This document shows, in pieces, positions 1-8,841 of a stretch of 64,000 nucleotides of DNA (position 1 is its first letter; every line of letters begins with the position of its first letter). Below the pieces are notes generated by a model that saw only the letters and a list, made by a program, of their open reading frames with translations, was not told where the DNA came from and searched no databases. The position numbers and the translations under genes are program-made. Origin of the DNA: Candidatus Melainabacteria bacterium (GTDB lineage Bacteria > Cyanobacteriota > Vampirovibrionia > Gastranaerophilales > Gastranaerophilaceae); assembly GCA_003258725.1 (NCBI GenBank), contig QHMG01000008.1, positions 1 to 64,000 of the forward strand, written 5' to 3'.

Positions 1-78
1 AGGAAAAGGTAAGGAAATTTAATCAACTCAATTTAATTTATTAATACTCTCTCTCTCAATTATTTATTCAAAATTTAA

Positions 79-104
79 CCTCCCGTTTGGGAGGATTTTT
101 TTTT
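79..104 (+). terminator. Rho-independent terminator of an upstream gene outside the window
   Basis: CCTCCC and GGGAGG form a perfect 6-bp stem around a GTTT loop, followed by a run of nine T on the plus strand. No gene lies between base 1 and this hairpin, so it probably ends a plus-strand gene that starts before the window. Confidence 0.8.
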
Positions 105-121
105 GCAAAAATATCGCTACT

Positions 122-156
122 AAAAAGGCGGTGGATTTTCAATCCACCGCCTTTTT
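122..156. terminator. Bidirectional-looking terminator hairpin
   Basis: A 16-bp perfect inverted repeat (AAAAAGGCGGTGGATT and its complement) with a 3-nt loop. The A and T ends make it usable from both strands. It lies 20 bp past the stop of the minus-strand BaxI-type gene and most likely ends that gene. Confidence 0.85.
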
Positions 157-176
157 AGGTTTATATAACTGAATAA

Positions 177-908
177 TTAGTTATCTCTTAATTTAGCTAA
201 CAAGTTTAGAATTTCCACATACAACCAAACGAATGTAACCATTAAGCCAAAGCCACAGTACCATTCAAATGATTTATCCATCATATTTTGAACACCCATT
301 TCTATTGTTGAAAAATCAATAATAAAATTTAAGGCTGCAATTATACAAACAACTGCACTAAAAGCAATGCCTACAAGACCAGAGCCAAATAAGCCTGGAA
401 TACTTAAATGGAAAAATGAACCAATGATTTGAACTAAATAAATACCCAAAATAGAAAACATTGATATCATCAAAACACTTCTAAATTTTTCAGTACATTT
501 AATTATGCCAGCTCTATATAAAACAAGCATTACGAAAAATGCCATAAAACTTGCACATACAGCTTGCACTACAATTCCTGGATAAGATTGTTCAAACGCT
601 ACTGATAAACCACCCAAAACTAAACCTTCTGACAAGGCATAAACAGGTGCCATAAATTTTATCGTTTTTCTTGCAAACATAATTACGATAAATGCTACAA
701 TTGATGCAACAAAACCAACCATCATTAAGCCCATTGCTTTGTCTGTAAAGCCTTGCAAGAATAATGAATATTCGTAAAAACTTGTTGCCAATAAACATAA
801 GAACAATACAAAAGTCTTGTTGATAGCGCCGTTTACTGTCATTGGCTCGCTACTTAAAGCTCTTTCGTTGCCCTCCATTGCTCTTTGTGAAAAAACTGGA
901 TTTGACAT
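177..908 (-). CDS. Bax inhibitor-1/YccA-type membrane protein
   Basis: 243-residue integral membrane protein with about seven hydrophobic segments. A short soluble N-terminus (MSNPVFSQRAMEG) is followed by a T-V-N-G-A-I-N-K-T stretch before the first helix. That opening and the overall pattern match the bacterial BaxI_1 (YccA-like) family, whose members are often described as calcium-leak or stress-related membrane proteins; the bacterial role is not settled. The start is supported by AAGGAG upstream of the ATG. It is transcribed alone, with a terminator at 122-156 and a divergent ABC transporter gene next door. Family assignment is confident, function is not. Confidence 0.8.
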   Translation of the reverse strand: MSNPVFSQRAMEGNERALSSEPMTVNGAINKTFVLFLCLLATSFYEYSLFLQGFTDKAMGLMMVGFVASIVAFIVIMFARKTIKFMAPVYALSEGLVLGGLSVAFEQSYPGIVVQAVCASFMAFFVMLVLYRAGIIKCTEKFRSVLMISMFSILGIYLVQIIGSFFHLSIPGLFGSGLVGIAFSAVVCIIAALNFIIDFSTIEMGVQNMMDKSFEWYCGFGLMVTFVWLYVEILNLLAKLRDN

Positions 909-1001
909 AAATTTCTCCTTTTTAAAATTACTACGTATAGTTTAACATACTTTTTTATGATTTTTAAACAAATTAATCTTTTTTTAATGTAAAATAAGGA
1001 T

Positions 1002-2786
1002 ATGCTTAAAAATTTGGTTAAATTTATTAAATATTACGGCAAAAATCGAAGATTAAAAATCTTTGGATTTTTTGTAATTTCATTAATCGCTGGGATTTTA
1101 GAATTTGCTGGTATAGGCTTGATTTACCCCTTTTTAATGCTTGTAACAAGTCCACAAACCGTTATTGAATATAAAAGTTATGCAACTATAATTAATTTTT
1201 TTCACATAAACCACATTTTAACAATTACCGCATTGATGGGTATTTTGATTGTTTTAATGTTTTTGTCTAAAAATTTATTAATGATTTTATGCATTTACTT
1301 GCAAAATAAATTTGTCATAAATTGGAAAAACGACTTGAATAAAATGTTGATGAAATTTTATTTAAACGCACCATATATGCAAATGTTCAAAACGACAAAC
1401 TCTGAAAAGATTTATAATTTAACAGCTTTAACCGCACAAACTCTTGAAACCTTTGTTATGAGAAGTTTTGTGTTCTTTACCAATAGCATAATCACGCTAA
1501 TTATTTTAGCATTGTTGTTTATAAAATTTCCTGCAATCGCTTTATTTACGGTAATTTTTGTGATTGCAAGCATGGTTGTTTTGAATAAATTTTTTAAACA
1601 CAAAACCGAAGTTTTAGCACCTCAAATGCTTTCATTTTCACTAAAAAACAATAATCAGGTATTAGAAAATATTAAAAACTTAAAAGAAATCCGAATTTTT
1701 TCTGCGGAAAAATATTTTTTGGATAAATTCAATAAAGTTCAGCGAGAAAATAACAACGTGATTTTCAAAAACACCTTCTACGCAAGTATTCCACCATATT
1801 TGGTTGAAATAATTTTGGTCATATCTTTAATTATTTTAGCAGGCTTGATTACGCTTAAAAACTACGGTGATTCATCAAAAATTATTGCATCTTACGGCTT
1901 AATTTTGGGTATCGTGTTTAGAATCGCACCGTCTTTGAACCGAATACAAGTGGCATTGAATCACATGAACAGCTCAAAAGACTTGGTAAAAAAGATGAAT
2001 GACGAATACGAACAAAACCATTTTGACGTTGTTTCAAATGTTACTAACAATAATGATAGTCTTGAATTTAATGAAAAAATAAAATTTGAAGATGTTTCTT
2101 TTGGGTATAGAGAGAATGTTTCGGTTATTAAGGATTGCTCATTTGAGATTAAAAAAGGTGAATTTGTTGGCATAATTGGTTTGTCAGGTGCAGGCAAAAC
2201 AACTATGGCTGATATTTTAATGGGTTTGTTGCCTGTAAATTCGGGTAAAATTACGGTAGATAATGAAGAAATTACAGAAAAAAATATAAATGCTTTTAGG
2301 AATTTAACAGGATATGTGCCACAAGAGGTTAATTTGTTGGAAAACAGTTTTAAAAACAATGTGGCATGGGGTCAAGATGAAAAAAACATTGATGATGAAC
2401 GTGTTATAGAAAGTTTAAAACTTGCACAGTTGTATGATTTTGTACAAGAAAACGGCGGAATAAATTCAGTAATTAGGGGCTTGTCACAAGGTCAAAAACA
2501 ACGCTTGATGATAGCAAGAGGACTTTATAAGAATCCTGAAATTTTGATATTTGATGAGGCGACTTCTTCGCTAGATGTTGAGACTGAACATGAAATTACA
2601 AAAATGTTAACAAGTTTGAAAGGAAACAAGACCTTAATTGCGATAGCACATCGACTTTCGACATTGAAGGAATGTGACAAATTGATATATCTTAAAGACG
2701 GTGTTATTGTTGATGTTGGCACATTTGAAGAATTAGAAAATCGACATGAAGATTTCAAAAATTTAATAAAATTATCACAAATTTAG
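1002..2786 (+). CDS. ABC transporter, fused permease and ATPase (MsbA/PglK-like exporter)
   Basis: 594-residue half-transporter, the usual size for a homodimeric exporter. Residues about 1-340 hold six predicted membrane helices. The C-terminal ATPase domain has Walker A GLSGAGKTT, a Q-loop in GYVPQE, signature LSQGQKQR, Walker B EILIFDEATSSLD and H-loop IAHRLS. All catalytic positions are present, so it should be active. The N-terminal helices (EFAGIGLIYPFL) resemble lipid-linked oligosaccharide flippases of the PglK type more than peptide exporters, but the substrate cannot be read from sequence. It is a single gene preceded by a TAAGGAT ribosome site. Confidence 0.85.
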   Translation: MLKNLVKFIKYYGKNRRLKIFGFFVISLIAGILEFAGIGLIYPFLMLVTSPQTVIEYKSYATIINFFHINHILTITALMGILIVLMFLSKNLLMILCIYLQNKFVINWKNDLNKMLMKFYLNAPYMQMFKTTNSEKIYNLTALTAQTLETFVMRSFVFFTNSIITLIILALLFIKFPAIALFTVIFVIASMVVLNKFFKHKTEVLAPQMLSFSLKNNNQVLENIKNLKEIRIFSAEKYFLDKFNKVQRENNNVIFKNTFYASIPPYLVEIILVISLIILAGLITLKNYGDSSKIIASYGLILGIVFRIAPSLNRIQVALNHMNSSKDLVKKMNDEYEQNHFDVVSNVTNNNDSLEFNEKIKFEDVSFGYRENVSVIKDCSFEIKKGEFVGIIGLSGAGKTTMADILMGLLPVNSGKITVDNEEITEKNINAFRNLTGYVPQEVNLLENSFKNNVAWGQDEKNIDDERVIESLKLAQLYDFVQENGGINSVIRGLSQGQKQRLMIARGLYKNPEILIFDEATSSLDVETEHEITKMLTSLKGNKTLIAIAHRLSTLKECDKLIYLKDGVIVDVGTFEELENRHEDFKNLIKLSQI

Positions 2787-2806
2787 AAAAATTTTATAAA
2801 AAAGAC

Positions 2807-2835
2807 TTTACAAGAAAAAAAGTCTTTGATATAAT
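2807..2835 (+). promoter_or_regulatory. Sigma-70-type promoter of tRNA-Asn
   Basis: TTTACA at 2807-2812 and TATAAT at 2830-2835 are separated by 17 bp. The tRNA begins 15 bases past the -10 box, so the unprocessed leader is very short. Confidence 0.75.
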
Positions 2836-2849
2836 GGGTTTACAAATAT

Positions 2850-2921
2850 TCCTCAGTAGCTCAATGGTGGAGCAACCGGCTGTTAACCGGTAGGTTGTTG
2901 GTTCGAGCCCAACCTGGGGAG
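2850..2921 (+). tRNA. tRNA-Asn (GTT anticodon)
   Basis: 72 nt with a 7-bp acceptor stem (TCCTCAG with CTGGGGA, one G-T pair), anticodon stem ACCGG/CCGGT around loop CTGTTAA with anticodon GTT at 2882-2884, and T-arm GTTGG-TTCGAGC-CCAAC. The discriminator is G. CCA is not encoded and must be added after transcription. Confidence 0.95.
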
Positions 2922-2940
2922 TATTTTTTTAGTAAACAAT

Positions 2941-2969
2941 AAGCGCCGAAGGCAAAGCCTTCGGCGCTT
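2941..2969. terminator. Terminator between tRNA-Asn and the convergent small gene
   Basis: AAGCGCCGAAGGC and its exact complement form a 13-bp stem with an AAA loop, then ATTTTAT. It sits between two converging transcription units and can serve both. Confidence 0.85.
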
Positions 2970-2980
2970 ATTTTATAAAC

Positions 2981-3289
2981 TTATCCAATTTTTTCTGTTT
3001 CTTCTGGGGTGGATTTAAACATTCCGAGTAACTTTGACGTTATATCTTTGAATGAAAATTCATTATCATCTTTAACGTCAATATTTTTATCAGTAAGGAA
3101 ATTAAAGTTGTTTGAGTCAAACTTTTTACCTTCAGTTTCTTTTAGAGTTGCACTATTAAAATCTACAACAGGAGCACCATTTGCACCTTTTTTGACAATA
3201 GAGCCAGCCTCACCAGACTGAATCATTTTCTGCAATTGAGCGGCTTGTTTGGTTGTTAATCCTAAAAAATCATTTGAATTAAAATCCAT
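2981..3289 (-). CDS. Hypothetical protein, 102 residues
   Basis: Small, mostly polar protein beginning MDFNSNDFLGLTTKQ, with repeated D/N-F-N/D motifs and a short helical C-terminus (KDITSKLLGMF). No signal peptide or membrane segment. I do not recognise a family. A longer reading starts at a GTG (3298), but AAGGTG lies 6 bases before the ATG at 3287-3289, which fits that ATG better. The bases just before the start, GTCGCCTATGG, also precede the unrelated small gene at 11777. Confidence 0.65.
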   Translation of the reverse strand: MDFNSNDFLGLTTKQAAQLQKMIQSGEAGSIVKKGANGAPVVDFNSATLKETEGKKFDSNNFNFLTDKNIDVKDDNEFSFKDITSKLLGMFKSTPEETEKIG

Positions 3290-3381
3290 AGGCGACACCT
3301 TAAATTACACATAATTACACATGTATTGTCGACCTATAATCCAAATTTCTTTAGTAAATAAACCAAAATATTAACTTCTTG

Positions 3382-4236
3382 TTACAAAGCAATCCCTAAA
3401 TATTTCAAAACTGTCAAATTTTCAGCATCAATTGGAGTGCTATCGACATTAAGTTTTGCAAGTTGAATGTTCTCTTTGTTCGTTCCATGATAATCGCTTC
3501 CACCTGAAATTAACAAGTTATTTGAGTTTGCGCAATTAATCAAAAATTTTACTTCTTCAAGTGTATAACGAGAATAGTAACATTCAAGCCCTTTTATGCC
3601 GTAAGCAATCATCTTTTCTAAACGTGGCATAAATTTTTCGTGTGCAATATGTTTTTCTCCCTCTCCACCTAATGGGTGCGCCCATACAGGAATTCCACCA
3701 GATGTAACAATCGCATCTATTGCTTCTTCTATACTAAAACGGGTATTACCTGTTTTAATTCCGTCTAAATATTTTTGCATAGCTTCAACATTAGTTTTCG
3801 CCATTTTACGTTTCACAAGCAAGTTTGCAAGATGAGTTTTTACAACGCTTTTGCGAGAATAAAGCCAATTGAGTTCATCATTAGTCAAATCAATATGCAG
3901 AACATTTTTTATGTAATCAAGTCTGGTTTCCAACTTTTTACGACGAAGCTCTTTGCCTTTTTGAATAAGTGCGTTAAGGTTTTCGTCGGCTGGATTACAG
4001 TTAAACCCTAGAATATGACATTTTATATCACCAGTTTGGCAAGTAAGTTCAATACTTGGAATAAATTTTATATTTTCTGGAATATATTTTGTAATTTCTA
4101 TACAGCCAGCAATTGTGTCATGATCAGTAAGTGCAAAAATTTCAAGGTTTGCTTTTTTAATTTCTTTTACTAAGTTTTCGACACTGTCACTACCGTCAGA
4201 ATTGTTGCTGTGTACGTGTAAATCTGCCAATTTCAT
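3382..4236 (-). CDS. PHP-domain phosphoesterase (YciV/TrpH-like)
   Basis: About 284 residues from the ATG at 4236. The N-terminus MKLADLHVHSNNSDGSDS carries the first PHP metal-binding motif (DxHxH). It is followed by ALTDHDT, then a histidine in VWAHPLGG, and late GGSDYHG, the four motifs of the PHP fold that bind a di- or trinuclear metal site. The family includes RNase AM / 3',5'-nucleotide phosphatase YciV and histidinol phosphatase relatives. Length and motif order fit the YciV group. An in-frame start lies further up at 4269, but the promoter -10 box at 4243-4248 lies between the two, so the downstream start is preferred. Confidence 0.85.
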   Translation of the reverse strand: MKLADLHVHSNNSDGSDSVENLVKEIKKANLEIFALTDHDTIAGCIEITKYIPENIKFIPSIELTCQTGDIKCHILGFNCNPADENLNALIQKGKELRRKKLETRLDYIKNVLHIDLTNDELNWLYSRKSVVKTHLANLLVKRKMAKTNVEAMQKYLDGIKTGNTRFSIEEAIDAIVTSGGIPVWAHPLGGEGEKHIAHEKFMPRLEKMIAYGIKGLECYYSRYTLEEVKFLINCANSNNLLISGGSDYHGTNKENIQLAKLNVDSTPIDAENLTVLKYLGIAL

Positions 4237-4242
4237 ACTAAA

Positions 4243-4248
4243 ATTATA
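4243..4248 (-). promoter_or_regulatory. Extended -10 box giving a nearly leaderless transcript of the PHP gene
   Basis: On the minus strand TGTTATAAT is an extended -10 element with a perfect TATAAT. Only six bases separate it from the ATG of the PHP gene. Transcription would therefore start at or next to the start codon, and no Shine-Dalgarno sequence is present in between. Confidence 0.55.
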
Positions 4249-4315
4249 ACATAAAAAGCAGTTAAACAATGTTTAATATTTTGGTTAAAAAACTATTGTT
4301 TTTATATTTTTTTGC

Positions 4316-4321
4316 TATAAT
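4316..4321 (+). promoter_or_regulatory. -10 box of the YczE-like/SMR operon
   Basis: TGCTATAAT, an extended -10 with perfect TATAAT, lies 36 bases before the ATG at 4357. The -35 region is weak. Confidence 0.5.
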
Positions 4322-4356
4322 AAAGTCTATATTTTATTGGAAATATCAAGAATTTT

Positions 4357-5010
4357 ATGGAAAAAATACAAGTTACAAAAAAATACGCATTAAAGACATT
4401 CCTATTCGTTTTGGGTATGTTCATAAGTTGCTATGGTATTGCGATGACAACAAGAGGTGATTTAGGAACATCTCCAATTTCTTCACCTGCTTATGTTACA
4501 TCACTTGTAAACCCTAAAATCACTTTTGGAATGGCGACTTTTGTATTGAACGCTTTATTCTTGTTAGGTCAAATTTGTATTTTAAGAAAGAAATTCCCAC
4601 TAATTCAGCTTGTGCAATTACCGATTGCGTTCTTGACAGGTGTTTTTATGGATTTGAGTATGTATTTAACAAGTATGCTACATTCAGGCGCATATTGGTG
4701 GAATATGACTCTTGTAATTGGTGGATCTTTAATTTTAGGTTTAGGACTTGCAACAACTATTTATGCAAACCTAACATATATGCCAGGTGACGGCTTGGTA
4801 AAAGTTATATTTGAAACAACAGGTTGGAATTTTGGTAAAATCAAAGTTTCATTTGATTCAACATTGGTTCTTATAGCTTTGGCTATAAGTGTTGTAGGTG
4901 TACATTCAATTGTGGGCTTACGAGAAGGTACTTTAGTTTCTGCATTAACAGTTGGCTTTTTTGCTGATATGTTTTTGCGAATCATGCAATACAAGAAAGA
5001 GGACTCTTAG
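4357..5010 (+). CDS. YczE/YitT-type membrane protein
   Basis: 217 residues with about five to six hydrophobic helices. The motif TTRGDLGTSPISS after helix 1 and the tail LREGTLVSALTVGFFAD are typical of the YczE/YyaS/YitT group of uncharacterised membrane proteins. Its stop is followed two bases later by the SMR transporter start, so the two are almost certainly cotranscribed. No enzymatic motif is visible; a transport or accessory role is inference. Confidence 0.75.
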   Translation: MEKIQVTKKYALKTFLFVLGMFISCYGIAMTTRGDLGTSPISSPAYVTSLVNPKITFGMATFVLNALFLLGQICILRKKFPLIQLVQLPIAFLTGVFMDLSMYLTSMLHSGAYWWNMTLVIGGSLILGLGLATTIYANLTYMPGDGLVKVIFETTGWNFGKIKVSFDSTLVLIALAISVVGVHSIVGLREGTLVSALTVGFFADMFLRIMQYKKEDS

Positions 5011-5012
5011 CA

Positions 5013-5327
5013 ATGCGACCATACCTATTTTTGTTAGTTACAATCGTTTTTGACATACTTGGAACAACTTGTTTGAAGTTATCCCACGGGTTTACGATAT
5101 TATTACCAACGATAGGTGTGATTATATTTGACGTATTGCTTTATACATCTTTTGGACAAGTGTTAAAATATTTTGACATGAGTACAGCTTATGCATTATG
5201 GAACGCTCTTGGCATAGGTTTAATCGCAGTAGTAGGCTTGTTCCTATTCCACGAACCATTTAATGCAGTAAAAGTTATTTCATTAATCTTGATTACTATT
5301 GGTTGCGTCGGTTTGCAGTTGGCTTAG
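5013..5327 (+). CDS. Small multidrug resistance (SMR) family transporter with Asp at the proton-binding position
   Basis: 104 residues, four membrane helices, aligning without gaps to the start of EmrE. The conserved segment around EmrE Glu14 is here FDILGTTCLKLSHGFT, so the essential membrane-embedded carboxylate is Asp14 instead of Glu14. The helix 3 motif with the conserved tryptophan is present as AYALWNALG. SMR proteins exchange protons for cationic compounds, and the carboxylate binds both. The gene follows the YczE-like gene with a 2-bp gap, and its last 45 bp overlap the convergent membrane-protein gene. Substrate unknown. Confidence 0.85.
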   Translation: MRPYLFLLVTIVFDILGTTCLKLSHGFTILLPTIGVIIFDVLLYTSFGQVLKYFDMSTAYALWNALGIGLIAVVGLFLFHEPFNAVKVISLILITIGCVGLQLA

Positions 5328-6149
5328 TTCATCATCTGCTTTAACTTCTTCTTTTACATTTGCAGATTTATAAATGTCTGCTAAAAGCGTGTAAAGCATT
5401 GATAAAAAGATGTAATGAATACAAGCTACAACGACTGTAACTGTTACTGATAGAAGAATTAAAACCGTACCTGTAACGGCAATTGCTGTTTGAGGTAGTG
5501 CTTGCGCAACAAACAAAGCGCCATAATTTAAGGCAATATTAATTGCAAATACAACAGTAATTATTACTAAAAAGATTAAACCTAAAACTATTAGAGTTAG
5601 AGCTGTATCCTTGAATTTTTTGAAGAAGGGTTTAAAAATTAAAAACCAATTAAAAGTATCTTTAATTGAATATTTATCTGCAAATTTTACGTTCATAAAA
5701 GTAAACAACAAAACACAAAATAGTGCCAAAATTGCAGTTACGCAAAACATTACAGGGTTTGTTAGAAGAATTTTAGGATTATTAAACCCTTCAACAGGAA
5801 ATTTTGTAATAAGTGCCGCTGCAACTAAAACTCCTGAAATGATTATCCCTGCAATAATTGTATTTGTAATTAATGCAATAAACAACTTCATACCAGTTTG
5901 AGCGGATAAACTAAAGGTGTTTTCTTCGCTTGATTCGTTAATTCTTGAATGCACAAAATTGATTACATAACCCAAAGGAATATATAAAATTACCGATGCG
6001 ATTGTATAAATTTCCCATCTAAAAGGTAAATTGTTAGCGTTAGAAACAATTCCGCCAAAACTTGATAATAATGCGAAAAATACTAAGTATTTGCAGTAAT
6101 TTTCTTGTTTAAATATATCTTTTAAAGTTTGTCCTAATTGAAGTTTCAT
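5283..6149 (-). CDS. Six-helix membrane protein, DUF4013-like
   Basis: 288 residues. A short soluble N-terminus (MKLQLGQTLKDIF) is followed by roughly six long hydrophobic helices and an acidic tail (VKEEVKADDELSQLQ). The arrangement resembles DUF4013-type proteins, but I can only suggest that by pattern. The ATG overlaps the stop of sdaAA by one base (TAATG on the minus strand), so translation is probably coupled to serine dehydratase. That could hint at a transport role, which is inference. The 3' end overlaps the SMR gene tail to tail. Confidence 0.6.
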   Translation of the reverse strand: MKLQLGQTLKDIFKQENYCKYLVFFALLSSFGGIVSNANNLPFRWEIYTIASVILYIPLGYVINFVHSRINESSEENTFSLSAQTGMKLFIALITNTIIAGIIISGVLVAAALITKFPVEGFNNPKILLTNPVMFCVTAILALFCVLLFTFMNVKFADKYSIKDTFNWFLIFKPFFKKFKDTALTLIVLGLIFLVIITVVFAINIALNYGALFVAQALPQTAIAVTGTVLILLSVTVTVVVACIHYIFLSMLYTLLADIYKSANVKEEVKADDELSQLQTDATNSNQD

Positions 6150-7042
6150 TATTTTACCCCATATTTTTCTTTTAATTCATTTTCAATTTTTATAGCCGTT
6201 TTTGTTTTTGCTAAACCTGCTTGAGAGCTTTCCTTCAAGGTTGGTGACATAAGTTCGCCTATTTGCATCATAGCATCAACAACTTCATCAACAGGAATTT
6301 TGCTCTTTATTCCAGAAATTGCAAGCTCGTAACCTGTAACTGAGTGAATTGCTAAAAATGGATTACGTTTCACACACGGAATTTCCACCAAACCCGCAAC
6401 AGGGTCACAAGTTAAACCTAAAATATTTTTTAAAGTTAGCGCAATCGCATGCATAATTTGATTTACTGTACCGCCAAACATTTGAGTTAAAGCACCCGCA
6501 CTCATCGCAGAAGCAACCCCACATTCAGCCTGACAACCAGCAACAGCACCCGCTAAAGCTACTTTATAAGAAATTATTGTTGCAATAGCACCTGCTGTAA
6601 TTAGCGCATTAATTTGAGTATTTTCATCAAATTCGTATTCTTCTGAAATTGCAATCAAAACTGAAGGAATAATTCCACAAGAGCCTGCCGTTGGACAAGC
6701 TACGATTTTGCCCATACGCAAGTTTTCTTCAATCGTTGCAAGTGCGTAGGTTGTAATTTTTTCATAAGTTCTGCCAAAAATCGCAGGACGTTTTTTGTAT
6801 CGTTCAGAAAGTTGTACACAATCATCACCGCATTGCTTGCTTATTGATTTTTCACGTGTGTTAGAACCTTTTCTAATAGCTTCTTTCATCGCATCTAAAG
6901 ATTTTTTCACCTTTAAACGAACCTCTTCAACAGAAATCTCAGAAAGACGAGCTTCACGCTCTTGAAAAACTTCGTAAATAGCTTTATGTTGCTGTGAGCA
7001 AGCTAATTCCAAATCTTTAAATGTTCTAATATCCTTAATCAT
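6149..7042 (-). CDS. sdaAA: L-serine dehydratase, alpha subunit
   Basis: 297-residue iron-sulfur-dependent L-serine ammonia-lyase subunit, which converts serine to pyruvate and ammonia. Diagnostic segments are CPTAGSCGIIPS, AGCQAECGVASAMSAGAL and NILGLTCDPVAGLVEIPC; their cysteines include the expected cluster ligands. This is the two-subunit form. The beta subunit gene ends two bases upstream. Oxygen sensitivity of this enzyme class fits an anaerobic host. Confidence 0.95.
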   Translation of the reverse strand: MIKDIRTFKDLELACSQQHKAIYEVFQEREARLSEISVEEVRLKVKKSLDAMKEAIRKGSNTREKSISKQCGDDCVQLSERYKKRPAIFGRTYEKITTYALATIEENLRMGKIVACPTAGSCGIIPSVLIAISEEYEFDENTQINALITAGAIATIISYKVALAGAVAGCQAECGVASAMSAGALTQMFGGTVNQIMHAIALTLKNILGLTCDPVAGLVEIPCVKRNPFLAIHSVTGYELAISGIKSKIPVDEVVDAMMQIGELMSPTLKESSQAGLAKTKTAIKIENELKEKYGVK

Positions 7043-7044
7043 GT

Positions 7045-7716
7045 TTAGTTATCCAATTTTGCTATACGTCTTACAAAATAAATATCTGGTATATGTTTAA
7101 TTTTTTCAATTACACTGTAATCTAATTCCCCATCTAAACAAATACACATTGAAGCATCTTCACCTTTTGCGTTACGTTCACAAATAAGCGAAGCGATATT
7201 TATTTGATGAGTCTGAATTATACCAGTAACCTTAGAAATCATGCCTGCCATATCCTTGTAACTCAAAATCAAAGAGTTGTAATCGCCTGCAAGATTTACT
7301 GAAAAATCATTAATCTTTGTAATTCTAACATTACCAGCACCAACGGAATCACCAGAAATGTGCATATCTTGTTTTGTGTCCTCAAACCAAAAATCGACAG
7401 AGTTTGGGTGACGGTTAAAATCTTCCCTGTATTCAAAATGATACTCAACCTCTTTAGCTTCTGGCAAATCGAATACGTTTTTAATTCTTACATCATCAAC
7501 CCCAAAACCTAAAACGCCAGCTAATAAACCTTTATCCGTACCATGTCCAAAACCTGTTTTAGCGTAAGAATTGTATAATGTAAAAGTAACTTTTTTTATT
7601 GGGTTGTCATAAATATTTTTTGCTAATAAACCTAAACGAACCGCTCCAGCTGTGTGTGAGCTAGAAGGTCCAATCATAATAGGTGCTATTGCTTCAAATA
7701 AAGAACTTTGTTTCAT
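7045..7716 (-). CDS. sdaAB: L-serine dehydratase, beta subunit
   Basis: 223 residues. The N-terminal half starts with SLFEAIAPIMIGPSSSHTAGAVRLG, where the IGPSSSHT motif defines the beta domain. The C-terminal 75 residues form an ACT domain (YKDMAGMISKVTGIIQTHQINIASL), a usual serine-sensing module. It is directly followed by sdaAA and both belong to a long minus-strand run that also holds cysE and cysK, so serine is directed either to pyruvate or to cysteine. Confidence 0.95.
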   Translation of the reverse strand: MKQSSLFEAIAPIMIGPSSSHTAGAVRLGLLAKNIYDNPIKKVTFTLYNSYAKTGFGHGTDKGLLAGVLGFGVDDVRIKNVFDLPEAKEVEYHFEYREDFNRHPNSVDFWFEDTKQDMHISGDSVGAGNVRITKINDFSVNLAGDYNSLILSYKDMAGMISKVTGIIQTHQINIASLICERNAKGEDASMCICLDGELDYSVIEKIKHIPDIYFVRRIAKLDN

Positions 7717-7734
7717 AAATATACCAAATTAAAG

Positions 7735-8019
7735 TTAAATTCTATGGTGCCAAACTCCGCCTTGACGGTCAATTAAAGCATCATAAGCAGACCAAAATCT
7801 AAAAATGCCAGTTAAGCCTAAAATAGCGTGAGTAACGTCTTTTTCAACAGATTGTTCGTTGATAGCTTGACCAATTCCAGGCCATACTAAAAGAGAACAA
7901 GCACAAGCGCCAACGCTACGAGGTGAGATTTTGCCGTCTTTGCCATGTGTTCCTGCAAACGCAGGTGTCATAAACATTGTCATAACCATTATTAATGATA
8001 TTACAAACATCTTTTTCAT
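7735..8019 (-). CDS. Small secreted hypothetical protein, 94 residues
   Basis: The first 22 residues are a clear Sec signal peptide (two lysines, a hydrophobic stretch, then PAFA before GTHG). The mature part is about 70 residues with GACACSLLVWPGIGQ and a C-terminal FWSAYDALIDRQGGVWHH. I do not recognise the family. It lies between the nucleotidyltransferase gene (16 bp gap) and sdaAB (18 bp gap), so it shares their transcript. Function unknown. Confidence 0.65.
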   Translation of the reverse strand: MKKMFVISLIMVMTMFMTPAFAGTHGKDGKISPRSVGACACSLLVWPGIGQAINEQSVEKDVTHAILGLTGIFRFWSAYDALIDRQGGVWHHRI

Positions 8020-8035
8020 TTTTATTAACTCCTTT

Positions 8036-8806
8036 TCAGATAATATCCTTTAAGTTATTCGCTAATGATTTTAAAATTTTAATTTTATCATCTTTTATGA
8101 ATAAGTCATTTATATCATTTTCAAAGTTTTTAGGCAATACTTTACAAACTTTTAATGCGTAATTCTTTAATCTTTTTTCACCGCAATGCAAAATTTTGTT
8201 TTTCGCAAATAAAACATCAAAATAACTTGCTAAAAATGCTGAAATTCTATGATTTACGCTAATTAAATCGTCTCTTTTTATTGCTTTTTCGACTTGTTCT
8301 ACAAAAGATGCAACAAGTTTAAAATTCAATAACGGCAAGTTCTTTGCGATAATATTCTTTTGCAATTCTTCTGGATATTCACCACTTACACACTCTTGCA
8401 AATTTTTGTACCAACCGTTTTTATCATAAAGAATTTCGGAATTTTTTACATTGAAAACAAAACAAGTTGTGTAACCGACGCATGCATTGTAATTTTTCCA
8501 AATCCAATTTATGTTACCTTCAATGTCAGAAGGTTTGCGATACATGATATCAACCACTTTTGAATTATCTCGCAAAATCCACTCATCACCAGTTTCAAAA
8601 TATTGATTGTTTATTTCGAATTTATCAGAAAATTTTTCTGCAACTTTTTGCCTAAATTCAACCTCAATAGGCTCATTTGAATAGATATAAAGATCATAAT
8701 CTGACATTTCATCAGATGAATTAGAACCTAACGAACCCGCTAAAGCAATCGCCTCAACGAGTTCGTTTTTCTTAAATTCTTCAACAATTTTTTCTAAAAT
8801 TTTCAT
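8036..8806 (-). CDS. Nucleotidyltransferase-fold protein (DUF4037-like)
   Basis: 256 residues. The motif ALAGSLGSNSSDEMSDYDLY is the nucleotidyltransferase signature (GS followed by DxD, two metal-binding aspartates). A third acidic residue lies in VVDIMYRK. The C-terminal half is helical, as in aminoglycoside-nucleotidyltransferase or DUF4037 proteins. It could modify a small molecule or RNA, and the substrate cannot be inferred. The gene follows cysE by 35 bp in the same direction. Confidence 0.75.
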   Translation of the reverse strand: MKILEKIVEEFKKNELVEAIALAGSLGSNSSDEMSDYDLYIYSNEPIEVEFRQKVAEKFSDKFEINNQYFETGDEWILRDNSKVVDIMYRKPSDIEGNINWIWKNYNACVGYTTCFVFNVKNSEILYDKNGWYKNLQECVSGEYPEELQKNIIAKNLPLLNFKLVASFVEQVEKAIKRDDLISVNHRISAFLASYFDVLFAKNKILHCGEKRLKNYALKVCKVLPKNFENDINDLFIKDDKIKILKSLANNLKDII

Positions 8807-8841
8807 ACTAAAATAAATCCAATTTCCCTTGTAATGTTGAA

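Noticed and set aside
4269..4460. Plus-strand ORF of 63 codons
   Set aside because: It overlaps the strong promoter and start of the YczE-like gene, has no SD and lies in another frame from the real coding region.
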